Below, one piece after another: positions 8,901 through 17,007 of a stretch of 64,000 nt of DNA (position 1 is its first letter; each line of letters starts with the position of its first letter). The notes beneath the pieces were generated by a model. That model did no database searches. It was not told where the DNA came from and was given only the letters and a program-made list of their open reading frames with translations. The stretch lies in NCBI GenBank assembly GCA_024742285.1, contig JANSYR010000015.1, positions 62,001-126,000 of the forward strand, written 5' to 3'. This DNA is from a bacterium. Lineage in GTDB: Bacteria; Myxococcota_A; UBA9160; UBA4427. Made by a program: the position numbers and the translations under genes.

Positions 8901-9330
8901 CGAACTTCCCGGCCCCGACCCACTTCCGGTAGTAGGCCACCCGGTCCTCGACCGAGCGCGACGCCAGATCGTCCATCAGCCAGTACATGTGGCTGCGGTT
9001 GTCCTCGGCGCCGCGATTCTGCCGAAGGGTCTCGGCGACCAGGATCCGCCCGCCCTCGTCCACCTCGATCGCGACCGGCGTGGCCTCGAGCCACCCCGCT
9101 CCGAACTCGACCGCCTCCATCCCGTCGAGCAGCTCGGGTGGGCAGCCGAGGACCGAGCACTCGGCGAAGGAGAGGAGTGCGCGCCCGACCATCGGGACGA
9201 TGTTGCCGAGCTCCTCCTCGGGCATCTGCAGGTACTTGATGGCCACCGAGACGCCGAGCCAGAGGACCAGGGACAGGGTGACGAGCCCGACGACGAGCCA
9301 CGTCGCAATCCGGAGCAGGCGGGCGAGCAT
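5929..9330 (-). CDS. PVC-type haem-binding protein: propeller dehydrogenase + HEAT repeats + cytochrome c
   Basis: A 1133-residue envelope protein. An N-terminal hydrophobic helix (about residues 8-32) is followed by a glucose/sorbosone-dehydrogenase-like beta-propeller (about 80-480; [40 protein letters not shown]), then HEAT-like helical repeats (about 490-830; [15 protein letters not shown] and similar) and a C-terminal c-type cytochrome with one haem motif C1014-M-R-C-H1018 and a likely Met ligand near SGMPAMG. This is the layout of PVC-type membrane-bound dehydrogenases of planctomycetes, thought to oxidise sugars or alcohols in the periplasm and pass electrons to the attached haem. Its ATG is one base from the TerC stop (9332), so both are on one transcript. 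The substrate is unknown. Confidence 0.85.
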   Translation of the reverse strand: [1133 protein letters not shown]

Positions 9331-9331
9331 G

Positions 9332-10120
9332 TCAGTCGAGGCCCCCCGAGACGTCGATGTCCGGAATCTCGGGCCGGTAGTAGTCGGGTCGCACGTAGGT
9401 CTGTTTCAGCCGGACGGGATTGCGCTTGCGCACGGCGACGTTCACCAGCTCGACCGCGAGCGCGAACGCCATCGCGAAGTAGATGTAGCCCTTCTCGACG
9501 TGCTTCCCGAGTCCCTCGAGCATCAGCATCGTCCCGATCAGGATCAGGAACGAGAGCGCGAGGATCTTCATCGTCGGGTGGGCCTCGATGAAGTGGCTGA
9601 TCTTCTCGGCGAAGACGAGCATCACCCCGACGGCGATCACGACCGCCGTGATCATCACCAGGATCTCGTTGGCCATCCCGACCGCCGTGATGACGGAGTC
9701 GAGGGAGAAGACCATGTCGAGGATCATGATCTGAGCGATCACGCTGGCCATGGAGACCGCCACGGGCTTCGTGCCGAGCTCCATCTCCCCCTCGAGCTTG
9801 TCGTGGATCTCCCAGACCGCCTTGCCCAGCAGGAAGAGCCCGCCGATCAGCAGGATCAGATCGCGCCCCGAGAAAGGCTGATCCAGGACCCGAAAGAGCT
9901 CGGCGGTCAGACCCATCACCCAGCCGATCGCGAGCAGCAGCCCGATCCGCATCACCATCGCGCCGAGCAGGCCGACGCGTCGGGCGAAGGCCTGCCGTTC
10001 GAGAGGAAGCTTCGAAGTGAGGATCGCGATGAAGACGATGTTGTCGATCCCGAGCACGATCTCGAGCCCCGCCAGCGTCGCCAGGGCGATCGCGTTCTCG
10101 GCGGTGAACAGTGCCTCCAA
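9332..10120 (-). CDS. TerC family integral membrane protein
   Basis: A 262-residue polytopic membrane protein with about seven hydrophobic segments. TerC hallmarks are visible: the acidic membrane motifs EIVLGIDNIVFI near residue 20-31 and ILDMVFSLDSVITAVGM near residue 132-148, plus GGLFLLGKAVWEIHDKLEG. The family exports or handles divalent metals (Mn, possibly others) and contributes to metallation of exported proteins. It is the first gene of a two-gene unit with the haem/HEAT protein. A metal exporter serving exported metalloproteins would fit, but that is inference. Confidence 0.9.
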   Translation of the reverse strand: MEALFTAENAIALATLAGLEIVLGIDNIVFIAILTSKLPLERQAFARRVGLLGAMVMRIGLLLAIGWVMGLTAELFRVLDQPFSGRDLILLIGGLFLLGKAVWEIHDKLEGEMELGTKPVAVSMASVIAQIMILDMVFSLDSVITAVGMANEILVMITAVVIAVGVMLVFAEKISHFIEAHPTMKILALSFLILIGTMLMLEGLGKHVEKGYIYFAMAFALAVELVNVAVRKRNPVRLKQTYVRPDYYRPEIPDIDVSGGLD

Positions 10121-10490
10121 TTGCCCTCTCCTTCCCTGGGGTCGCCCCGCGGATGGCTCGCCCCGACGTCCGGGGGACGAGGACGGGGCACGCCGATGCG
10201 GGCGAGTTGCCGCGGGTCTGCGTGTCCGCGAACCGCGCTTGGATTCTACCGGTCGCGAGAACCCCGGAATGCGCCATCCGGGCGAAAAGTTGCAGAAAAA
10301 GCGCGCCTCGACGTCCCCTCCTCTGCCGGGCGGCGACCCACCCGGGTGGAGCGGATGCGCCCCGCCCGCCCCCGGCCTGCGCGTCGGACCGGTTCGCGTC
10401 CGAGGGCGGGGGTCGGACCGCGTCCGGTTGCGCCCCGCGACCCCTTATACTGGCGTTCCCCGCCGATCGCCGAAGCATCGCGAGCAAGAC
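10121..10490. promoter_or_regulatory. 370-bp divergent promoter region (terC / VWA-FHA gene)
   Basis: The region separates two divergent starts. Weak promoter signals: a minus-strand TAGAAT (10248 to 10243) suits a -10 for terC, and a plus-strand TATACT (10446-10451) lies 40 bases before the VWA-FHA ATG. Neither has a good -35 at 16-18 bases; the TTGCGC at 10428 is only 12 bases from the plus-strand -10. No gene is seen here. Confidence 0.4.
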
Positions 10491-13010
10491 ATGCCCTCCG
10501 ACCGAACCTCGTTCCCGAACGTGTCCCGCGCCCTACCCCGCGGCTTTCGCGGTGCAGGCCTCGCGCTCGCGTTGCTGCTCGTCGGCGCCGGACCCGCGGC
10601 CGCCGCTCAGGCGGTCGACGTCGTCTTCGTCCTCGACAACTCGGGCAGCATGAAGGCGAACGATCCCGAGTTCCTGACTCGCCGCGCCGTTTCCGGCTTC
10701 GTCGACGCGCTCGCCGCCGACGGTGGGCTCGACGGTCGAGTGGGGATCGTGCTCTTCGACGGACGCGTCCGTCTGGGCCTCCCGCTCATGCCCGCGAGCG
10801 ACATCGCCTCGACCCGCCGCCTCGACGCGACCCTCGCGGCCCTCGACTACGCCGGACAGCGGACCGACAGCCCGGCCGGAATCGAACGTGCTCTCTACGA
10901 GCTGCGGGAGCGCGGGCGCGAAGAGGCACGCAAGGCGATCGTGTTCCTGAGCGACGGGAAGATCGACACCGGGGACGCGCGCCGCGACGTCGAGGTCGCG
11001 CGCTGGCTGCGCGAGGACCTCGCCGGCGAGAGTGCCGACGGCGACGTCCGCATCTTCGGCATCGCCTTCACCGAAGCCGCCGACTATCAGCTCATGCAGG
11101 CGCTCGCCCTGCGCACGAGCGCCAGCTACTACCGCGCCTTCGCACCCGGCGAGCTCGCCCCCGTCGTCGAGGACGTGCTGACGAAGATCGCGGCCGCCCC
11201 GGTCTACGAGCTCGCCTATGCCGAGCCTCCGACGCCCGCGACGACCGCCGGAAAGGGCGCAACGCCCGCCGCAGACGTCGCCGCGGCGCCGCTTCCCGAA
11301 GCCGAAGAGGGCCCCGGCCTGATCGCCTGGGTCCCCGCGTTGCTCTTCCTCGTCGGCGCCGGCTACGTCCTCGCCCGCCGAGCGCGGACGCCCGTCGGGG
11401 TTCCTCACCCCGCGAAGGCTCCCGTCGCCCAGCTCCTCGACGTCGGCGGCCAGATCGGCACGACCGGACGCAGCCTGTCTCTCGGCGCCGAACGGACGAC
11501 CATCGGTCGCGACCCGCACAACGACCTCGTCCTCGAGGACGACACGATCTCGAGTGAGCACGCGGCGATCGAGGTGCGCGACGGACGCTACTGGCTCGAG
11601 GACCTGCGCAGCACGAACGGCACGCGTCTCGGGGACCGCCGTCTGGCGGAGGGCGAGCGTCTGCCTCTCAAAGGGGGCGACCACGTCCGCTTCGCCGACG
11701 TCGACCTCATGTTCGTCGTCGAGGGCTACGTCCCGGGCGGGGCGACGGTCTACCTGAGCTCGTCGACCACGCCGCCGGCGGACTGGTCGGTCCTCGCCGA
11801 AGGGAACGAGCAGCCCGCGGCGCCGATCGAGCGGTCGATCTTCGGTGAAGCACCGCCGGCCGACGAGCCTCGACGGGAGGAGCCGCGCGAAGCGGCCGAG
11901 GACGCGCCGAGCGGCGAAGTCGTCTTCGCCGAGCAGCGCGAGCGCCTCGATCCCGCCGACGTCGTCGACCTCGACGAGCACATCGAAGGGGAGCCGGCCG
12001 CGGCGGAGGGCGACGCGAGCGAGTCGAAGCCGAGCGAGACCGCCGTGGAGCGTGCCGAGTCGGCCCTGGAAAGGATCGAGGCGGAGTCCGGGGCGCGCCC
12101 GACGGGACGACCGAATCTCGAGCTCGTGACGACGCCTCCGACACCGCCGACACCTCCGACGCCTCGGACGTCTTCGACACCTCCGATGAGCGAAGCGCGC
12201 GAGGACGAACCGTCCGAAGCCGCCGAGACCGCGAAGGAGACGGCGCCCTCCCCGGTCGTCTCGGCGGTTCCGAACCTCTCGAGCGTCCCGCCGCTCTCCG
12301 ATGTCCCGCCCCTCTCCGACGTCCCGGACGGTGACGACGAGGCGACCGAGATCTTCTCCGACGAGCCGACCACGCGCGAAGGCGAGCCGGTAGCGCTCGT
12401 CGAGGGCGCGTCCGAGGACGATCCGGAGGCGACCGCCGAAGTGACGGTCCCTTCGCTCGAGGACGAGCCCACCCTTCCGCCGGGCGCGCAAGATGCCGGG
12501 CGCGTTCCGCCCCTCGCGGCCTGTCTCGACTACCACCTGGCGCGGGTCGCCGAGATCTCTCCGCCGTTCCGACAGTTCGTCGAACGCGCCTTCCCCGACG
12601 ATCTCCGTCAGGCGCTCCCGGTCACGGCCCTCGAGGTCGTGGAGGCCGCGCGCGCTTCCGGCCACACCGAGCTTCGCCCCTACACCCGAGACCGGGTCCG
12701 CTACATCGTCTGCGGCGTCCCGGGCGCGATGACCGACGCGCGAGACCGCTTCGTGGCGGACTTCGGCGGGTTCACGCGGGTCCTCACGGAGCAGCTCCAG
12801 GACGAGTCGTTCTCGCGCGACCGCTGCGAGATCCTCGCCCTGTTGACCTGCGGCGTCGACGACCAACCCTGGGTCAGCCTCTCGATCGTGCCCGACGAGG
12901 GGCAGGATCCGCGGATCGACCTGCTCTCCTACGAGTTCCTGACCGACGAGGAGCGACGCGAGATCGAGCCTCGGATCGACCCGGAGATCAGCCAGTCCGG
13001 ACTCGCCTGA
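10491..13010 (+). CDS. VWA-transmembrane-FHA protein with long acidic linker
   Basis: An 839-residue protein with an unusual order. A signal peptide (about 1-39, ending AGPAAAAQ) precedes a von Willebrand A domain (about 42-235) whose MIDAS motif is DNSGS (49-53). A Pro/Ala linker leads to one membrane helix (about 277-296), then an FHA phosphothreonine-binding domain (about 325-411; GR at 339-340, SSEH at 354-357, STNG at 374-377). A roughly 230-residue Glu/Pro/Thr-rich disordered stretch follows, with a short PPT tract and PPLSDV repeats, and then a conserved-looking C-terminal domain of about 165 residues (ACLDYHLARVAEISPPFRQF onward). The predicted topology is VWA outside and FHA inside, suggesting a link between an envelope metal/ligand event and Thr-phosphorylation signalling. 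The start is the ATG at 10491 right before a classical signal peptide. Confidence 0.8.
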   Translation: MPSDRTSFPNVSRALPRGFRGAGLALALLLVGAGPAAAAQAVDVVFVLDNSGSMKANDPEFLTRRAVSGFVDALAADGGLDGRVGIVLFDGRVRLGLPLMPASDIASTRRLDATLAALDYAGQRTDSPAGIERALYELRERGREEARKAIVFLSDGKIDTGDARRDVEVARWLREDLAGESADGDVRIFGIAFTEAADYQLMQALALRTSASYYRAFAPGELAPVVEDVLTKIAAAPVYELAYAEPPTPATTAGKGATPAADVAAAPLPEAEEGPGLIAWVPALLFLVGAGYVLARRARTPVGVPHPAKAPVAQLLDVGGQIGTTGRSLSLGAERTTIGRDPHNDLVLEDDTISSEHAAIEVRDGRYWLEDLRSTNGTRLGDRRLAEGERLPLKGGDHVRFADVDLMFVVEGYVPGGATVYLSSSTTPPADWSVLAEGNEQPAAPIERSIFGEAPPADEPRREEPREAAEDAPSGEVVFAEQRERLDPADVVDLDEHIEGEPAAAEGDASESKPSETAVERAESALERIEAESGARPTGRPNLELVTTPPTPPTPPTPRTSSTPPMSEAREDEPSEAAETAKETAPSPVVSAVPNLSSVPPLSDVPPLSDVPDGDDEATEIFSDEPTTREGEPVALVEGASEDDPEATAEVTVPSLEDEPTLPPGAQDAGRVPPLAACLDYHLARVAEISPPFRQFVERAFPDDLRQALPVTALEVVEAARASGHTELRPYTRDRVRYIVCGVPGAMTDARDRFVADFGGFTRVLTEQLQDESFSRDRCEILALLTCGVDDQPWVSLSIVPDEGQDPRIDLLSYEFLTDEERREIEPRIDPEISQSGLA

Positions 13011-13028
13011 TCCCCGCGACGCGCGGAC

Positions 13029-15473
13029 CTAGGGAGCGACGCCGTATTCGCGGGCGACGGCCTGCGCCCGAGGATCACCGGGAAAGCGCTCGAGGAATTC
13101 GACGACCGCGCGCAGGGCCGCCTCCGTCCCCACCTGGTCCCGCACGAGCGCGACCCGCGCGTGGTGGACCTCCGGATCGTCCGCGCCGCGCTCGATCGCG
13201 GCTTCGAGGGCGCGCCGGGCTTCCTCGCCGCGCCCCACGCCGGACAGGGCGAGGGCGTGCGCGAGGACGAGCCGGGGATCGTGCGGAGCCGCGGCGGCTG
13301 CGCGTTCGAGCTCCTCGACCGCGCCGGTCGCATCCCCGGTCCGATGGCGCGCGAGCCCCAGGGCGTAGCGCGCGAGGGCGTTGCCCGGGTCGAGCCCGAG
13401 CGCGCGTTCGAGATGCGCGATCGCGCCGACCTCGTCGCCCTCTGCGCGCGCCACGTCGGCGAGGTTCACGTGCGCCGGAACGAAGTAGGGCGCCCGCTCG
13501 AGGGCCTTCTCGTATGCGGCCCGCGCGCCCTCGACATCTCCGTACCGCAGGGCCAGAGATCCCAGATTCACCTGCGCCTCCGGCCGATCCGCGTTCGCGG
13601 CCTGGACCGCCCGATACTCTCGCAGACCCCGCGCGAGGGCCGAGCGCATCGCCGGCGCCAACGCTTCGGAAGGCAACGCACTGAGCGCCTCCGTCGCCGC
13701 CACCCGGATGGCGCGTCGCTCGTCGGCCAGACGCGCGCCGAGGTGTCTCACCTGTTCGTGGAGGCGTAGACGCCGGATCACGTCGATGGCGCCGAGCCGC
13801 TCGAGATCGGCTCGTTCGTCGAGGTCGCGAACCAGCGAAGCCTCCGGCGGAACGGCGCTCTCCTGCGCGTAGCGCGACCATGCACTCGCCACGACGAAGG
13901 GCGTGGCCCGCGGCGATCGCGCGACCTCGAGCCAGCGCTCGGGGTCCGTCCGCGGGGAGGAACCCCGGTGGAGCGCGTCGGACCAGTGCTCCGCGATCGG
14001 CCGGTCGCCGCGCCATCGGTCGATGGCCCGCCGCGCCTCGTCGGCGTCCTGTGCCGGATGGCAGCTCGCGCACGCATTCGTGCTGCCGAGCGCTTCGTGT
14101 CGGCGCGGCCGCGGGATCGCGAATGCGTGGTCGCGGCGCACGTCCACCTCCATGTACGTCCGCTCGGGCATGTGGCAGTCGATGCAGGCGGCCGTGCCTT
14201 CGCGCTGATCGCCGCTGGGAGCGTGACCTCCGCCTGGGCCATGACCTCCGCCTGGGCCATGCCCGAAGTGGGCGTCGCCCGCGTAACGATCGGCGGCGTG
14301 GCAGCCCGTACAGAGTGCATCGCCGTCGCGGCGCAGCCTGGCCGAGTGCGGATCATGGCAGTCGCTACAGCGCACACCGGCCGCGAACATCCGGCTCTGC
14401 TGGAAGGAGCCCCAGACGTAGACCTCGTCCCGGATCCCGCCGTCGTCGAAGTAGAGACCCGGTGCCAGGAGCCGCGGCGCGTACCCGTCGAGGAGCGGCG
14501 CGCCGATCTCGGGCGCCGCGACGAGCTCGCTCCGCCGCGCGTGACAGGGTCCACACACATCGAGCTCGACGTCGTGCTCGCGCGCCCGCATACGACGCGC
14601 GATGGGCTGATCGGGCGGCCGCTGCCACGCGTCCGGATCCCAGGCATCGAAGGCGACCGGAAGCGACGGAACGGGACCCTCGCCCGCCGCCGCGCCCTCC
14701 GCGTGGAGCGAGCCCGGCCCATGGCAGGCCTCGCACGCGACGTCCTCCTCGGCGAAGGTCGTCGCATAGCGCCCGGTCGCGTCGTCGAAGCCCTTGCGCA
14801 GCGCCGTCGAATGGCACGAGGCGCACTGCACGTTCCAGCCGAAAGCGGGTCCGTCCCAGTGGAGCGGATCGCCGGGCGGCGCCGGCGTCCCGGGATGGAG
14901 CGCGAACCAGTCGGGCGGCGCAGCCCCCTCACTCCCCCAGGCGACGGGCAACGCCTGCCGCCGACCCTCAGGGCGCGCCACGAGCACCTGCTGGAGCGGC
15001 TCGACGCCGAAGGTCGCCACGATCTCGAGGCGCTCCTCCGTCCCGCCCTCCGGCGTATGCCCCACGATCCAGTCGTCTCCCTCCCGCGCAAAACGCCAGA
15101 CGGCGCCGTCGGCCACGAGCTCCCGGCCATCGAAGACGCCTTCGAGGGTGTCTTCACCGGGCGGCTCCATCGCGCGGTCGTGGTGGGAGCCGCGCCAGGC
15201 CGTGGCCTCGGCGGCGTGGCAGGTCGCGCACGCCGCGCTGCCCACGAACGTCGCGGCTTCGGCGACGACTTCGTCCGAGGCTGGCGGGGTTGCCGCCTCC
15301 GCCGCTTCGCGATCCGAGGGTCCACAGCCCAATACGGCGAGGGCCGAGACGACGAGAACGGGGAGAAGCCGGAACCGACGAATCGCGGATCTTTCCGGGA
15401 GCGGATGAGCCAGGCGCACCGCCGGGTCCGCGGGGCACGGCGCACCCGCAGCGATCGGCGACGCTTCCTGCAT
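13029..15473 (-). CDS. Octahaem c-type cytochrome lipoprotein with TPR repeats
   Basis: About 814 residues from the ATG at 15473. A GTG at 15419 would place the lipobox AVLGC about 31 residues in, a better signal peptide, so the start is uncertain. Eight CxxCH haem motifs are readable in order: CATCH, CASCH, CEACH, CGPCH, CSDCH, CTGCH, CIDCH and CASCH. A Gly/His-rich loop (GHGPGGGHGPGGGHAPSG) sits between the sixth and seventh. The C-terminal 250 residues are tetratricopeptide repeats (AQVNLGSLALRYGDVEGARA, VPAHVNLADVARAEGDEVGA and others). It resembles cytochrome c554/multihaem-TPR proteins and should be an outer-leaflet or periplasmic electron carrier, with TPRs for docking. It is convergent with the VWA-FHA gene. 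Confidence 0.82.
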   Translation of the reverse strand: MQEASPIAAGAPCPADPAVRLAHPLPERSAIRRFRLLPVLVVSALAVLGCGPSDREAAEAATPPASDEVVAEAATFVGSAACATCHAAEATAWRGSHHDRAMEPPGEDTLEGVFDGRELVADGAVWRFAREGDDWIVGHTPEGGTEERLEIVATFGVEPLQQVLVARPEGRRQALPVAWGSEGAAPPDWFALHPGTPAPPGDPLHWDGPAFGWNVQCASCHSTALRKGFDDATGRYATTFAEEDVACEACHGPGSLHAEGAAAGEGPVPSLPVAFDAWDPDAWQRPPDQPIARRMRAREHDVELDVCGPCHARRSELVAAPEIGAPLLDGYAPRLLAPGLYFDDGGIRDEVYVWGSFQQSRMFAAGVRCSDCHDPHSARLRRDGDALCTGCHAADRYAGDAHFGHGPGGGHGPGGGHAPSGDQREGTAACIDCHMPERTYMEVDVRRDHAFAIPRPRRHEALGSTNACASCHPAQDADEARRAIDRWRGDRPIAEHWSDALHRGSSPRTDPERWLEVARSPRATPFVVASAWSRYAQESAVPPEASLVRDLDERADLERLGAIDVIRRLRLHEQVRHLGARLADERRAIRVAATEALSALPSEALAPAMRSALARGLREYRAVQAANADRPEAQVNLGSLALRYGDVEGARAAYEKALERAPYFVPAHVNLADVARAEGDEVGAIAHLERALGLDPGNALARYALGLARHRTGDATGAVEELERAAAAAPHDPRLVLAHALALSGVGRGEEARRALEAAIERGADDPEVHHARVALVRDQVGTEAALRAVVEFLERFPGDPRAQAVAREYGVAP
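14223..14258. repeat. Two 18-bp tandem units inside the octahaem cytochrome gene
   Basis: Two adjacent 18-base units (14223-14240 and 14241-14258, 17 of 18 identical) encode the repeated GHGPGG loop between haem motifs six and seven. The unit length keeps the frame. Slippage could vary the number of His residues in the loop. Confidence 0.85.
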
Positions 15474-15584
15474 CGGCGCAACTTCGCCCAGGGCCGCGCC
15501 CGCCGCAATCACCGCCGTGAGGAATCCCGGGAGGGCGTAACCCCGCGCGCGATCGGAGCGTATTCGAGGCGGCCCCCTGCCCCG

Positions 15585-16295
15585 ATGCCTCCGCCAGACG
15601 CCTCCCCGGACAGAGACGATCGACCTCCGATGCCCCACGACCCCGTGCGAACAAATCCACCCGAGCACCTCGAGTTCGTCGACGCGCTGGTGGCCGATCT
15701 CCGTGTCGTCGAACCGGCCCCGTCCCTCCGGACGGCGACGGCGGAGTGGGTCGGGCTCGGGGTTCTGGCGACGTCACTCGCGCTCCTCGCGCTCGGCGCC
15801 TTCCGCGACGGCGCCCTCGCAGATCTCCAGACGCCGCGCGTCGCCCTCGAGTTCCTCTTCGGCGTCGCCACCCTCGTTGCCCTCGCCCGCGCCGGCCTGG
15901 AAGCGGGCGTGCCCGGAAGCCCGCCCCTCCTCCGCCTCGTCGCGCCGGCGGTCGCCCTCGGCGTCGTCTGGCTCGGCGTCGCGCTCGGCCCGATCCCGCT
16001 CCACGGCCCCGACCCCTCGATGGTCGGAAAGCGCGCGCACTGCTTCCTCGAGGGGCTGGCGATCACCCTTCTGCCTGCCGCGTGGGGCCTTCGTGCGATC
16101 CGTAGGCGGAGTCTCGGTGCCGGCGCGCTCGGCGGCGCCTTGATCGGTCTCGCCGCGGGCGCCCTGCCCGCGGTCGCCATGCAGCTCGCCTGCATGTACG
16201 ACCCGGAACACGCGCTTCACTTCCACTTCACGCCGATGCTCGTCGGTGGGGGCATCGCCGCGCTGCTCGGGGCCTGGCTCGAATTCCGTGACTGA
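15585..16295 (+). CDS. NrsF-like (DUF1109) membrane protein, putative anti-sigma factor
   Basis: A 236-residue protein with about six membrane helices after a 50-residue cytoplasmic head (HLEFVDALVADLRVVEPAPS). The order of helices, Cys in RAHCFLEGL, and the late AMQLACMYDPEHALHFHF with Cys, Pro and several His match the NrsF/DUF1109 family, in which Cys residues sense metals or redox stress and the cytoplasmic head holds an ECF sigma factor. No sigma factor gene is adjacent, which is unusual since the two are normally neighbours. A second in-frame ATG at 15630 (221 residues) is equally possible. It is divergent from the octahaem cytochrome. Confidence 0.7.
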   Translation: MPPPDASPDRDDRPPMPHDPVRTNPPEHLEFVDALVADLRVVEPAPSLRTATAEWVGLGVLATSLALLALGAFRDGALADLQTPRVALEFLFGVATLVALARAGLEAGVPGSPPLLRLVAPAVALGVVWLGVALGPIPLHGPDPSMVGKRAHCFLEGLAITLLPAAWGLRAIRRRSLGAGALGGALIGLAAGALPAVAMQLACMYDPEHALHFHFTPMLVGGGIAALLGAWLEFRD

Positions 16296-16374
16296 CTCGC
16301 GGCGCCTCGCCCCGGACACACGACTGATGCATCCTCCGGCCCGACACCACGCGTCCGCCGAGGAGGAGCCGTCC

Positions 16375-16995
16375 ATGTCCGATCCCCACGTGATCCAGAG
16401 CGAGGCCGAGCTCAGGGAGCTGATCGGTGAACCGAGACCGGCGACCGAAGCGAAGGTCGAGCCCACCCTCGACGACTTCGCCCGCGACTTCCTCGCCCGT
16501 TGTCCGTTTCTCGTGCTCGGAACCGCCGACGAGAGCGGGGCCCTCGACGCGTCACCGAAGGGCGATGCGCCGGGCTTCGTCCTGGTCGAGGACGACCGGA
16601 CGATCGTGATCCCGGATCGGCCGGGCAACAAGCTCGCCTACGGCCACCTGAACGTGCTCCGGAATCCGCAGGTCGGCGTGATCTTCATGATCCCGGGGAC
16701 ACCGGAGACCCTGCGGATCAACGGCCGCGCCGAGCTGACCCGCGACCCCGCCCTGCTCGACCGACTCGCCGCGCGCGGACGCCCCGCCGTGCTCGGGATC
16801 CGCGTCCGGATCGACCAGGTCTTCTTCCACTGCGCGAAAGCCTTCCTGCGCTCGAACCTCTGGAAGCCCGAGAAGTGGGGCGAGCCCCATCGCGTGTCCT
16901 TCGGCGAGATCTTCGCGGCGAGGACCGGCTCGGACGAATCGGTCGCGAAGGTCTACGACGAGGCGATCGAGAAGAACTACGTCGAGGAGCTCTGA
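16375..16995 (+). CDS. PPOX-type FMN-dependent flavoprotein (MSMEG_1061-like)
   Basis: A 206-residue protein with a split-barrel FMN-binding fold. The family pattern is clear: FLVLGTADESGALDASPKGD, the FMN-site IPDRPGNKLAYGHLNVLRNP, and VGVIFMIPGTPETLRINGRA. Such proteins reduce or oxidise substrates using FMN or F420, and the group is often described as pyridoxamine-5'-phosphate-oxidase-like. The ATG at 16375 is supported by a strong Shine-Dalgarno AGGAGGAG at 16361-16368. It stands downstream of the NrsF-like gene and converges with the transglycosylase gene 12 bases later. The physiological substrate is unknown. Confidence 0.85.
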   Translation: MSDPHVIQSEAELRELIGEPRPATEAKVEPTLDDFARDFLARCPFLVLGTADESGALDASPKGDAPGFVLVEDDRTIVIPDRPGNKLAYGHLNVLRNPQVGVIFMIPGTPETLRINGRAELTRDPALLDRLAARGRPAVLGIRVRIDQVFFHCAKAFLRSNLWKPEKWGEPHRVSFGEIFAARTGSDESVAKVYDEAIEKNYVEEL

Positions 16996-17007
16996 GCCGG
17001 GGCTTCG

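Noticed and set aside
10428-10451. TTGCGC and TATACT as a promoter for the VWA-FHA gene
   Set aside because: The spacer is only 12 bases, too short for a sigma70 promoter; only the -10-like hexamer is noted.
8987-11557. Open frame of 856 codons across terC and the VWA-FHA gene
   Set aside because: His/Asp/Arg-rich composition, antisense to terC and out of frame with the VWA-FHA gene, which has clear domains.
14223-14258. Possible CRISPR-like array
   Set aside because: Only two directly adjacent 18-base units without spacers, and they keep the reading frame of the cytochrome gene.
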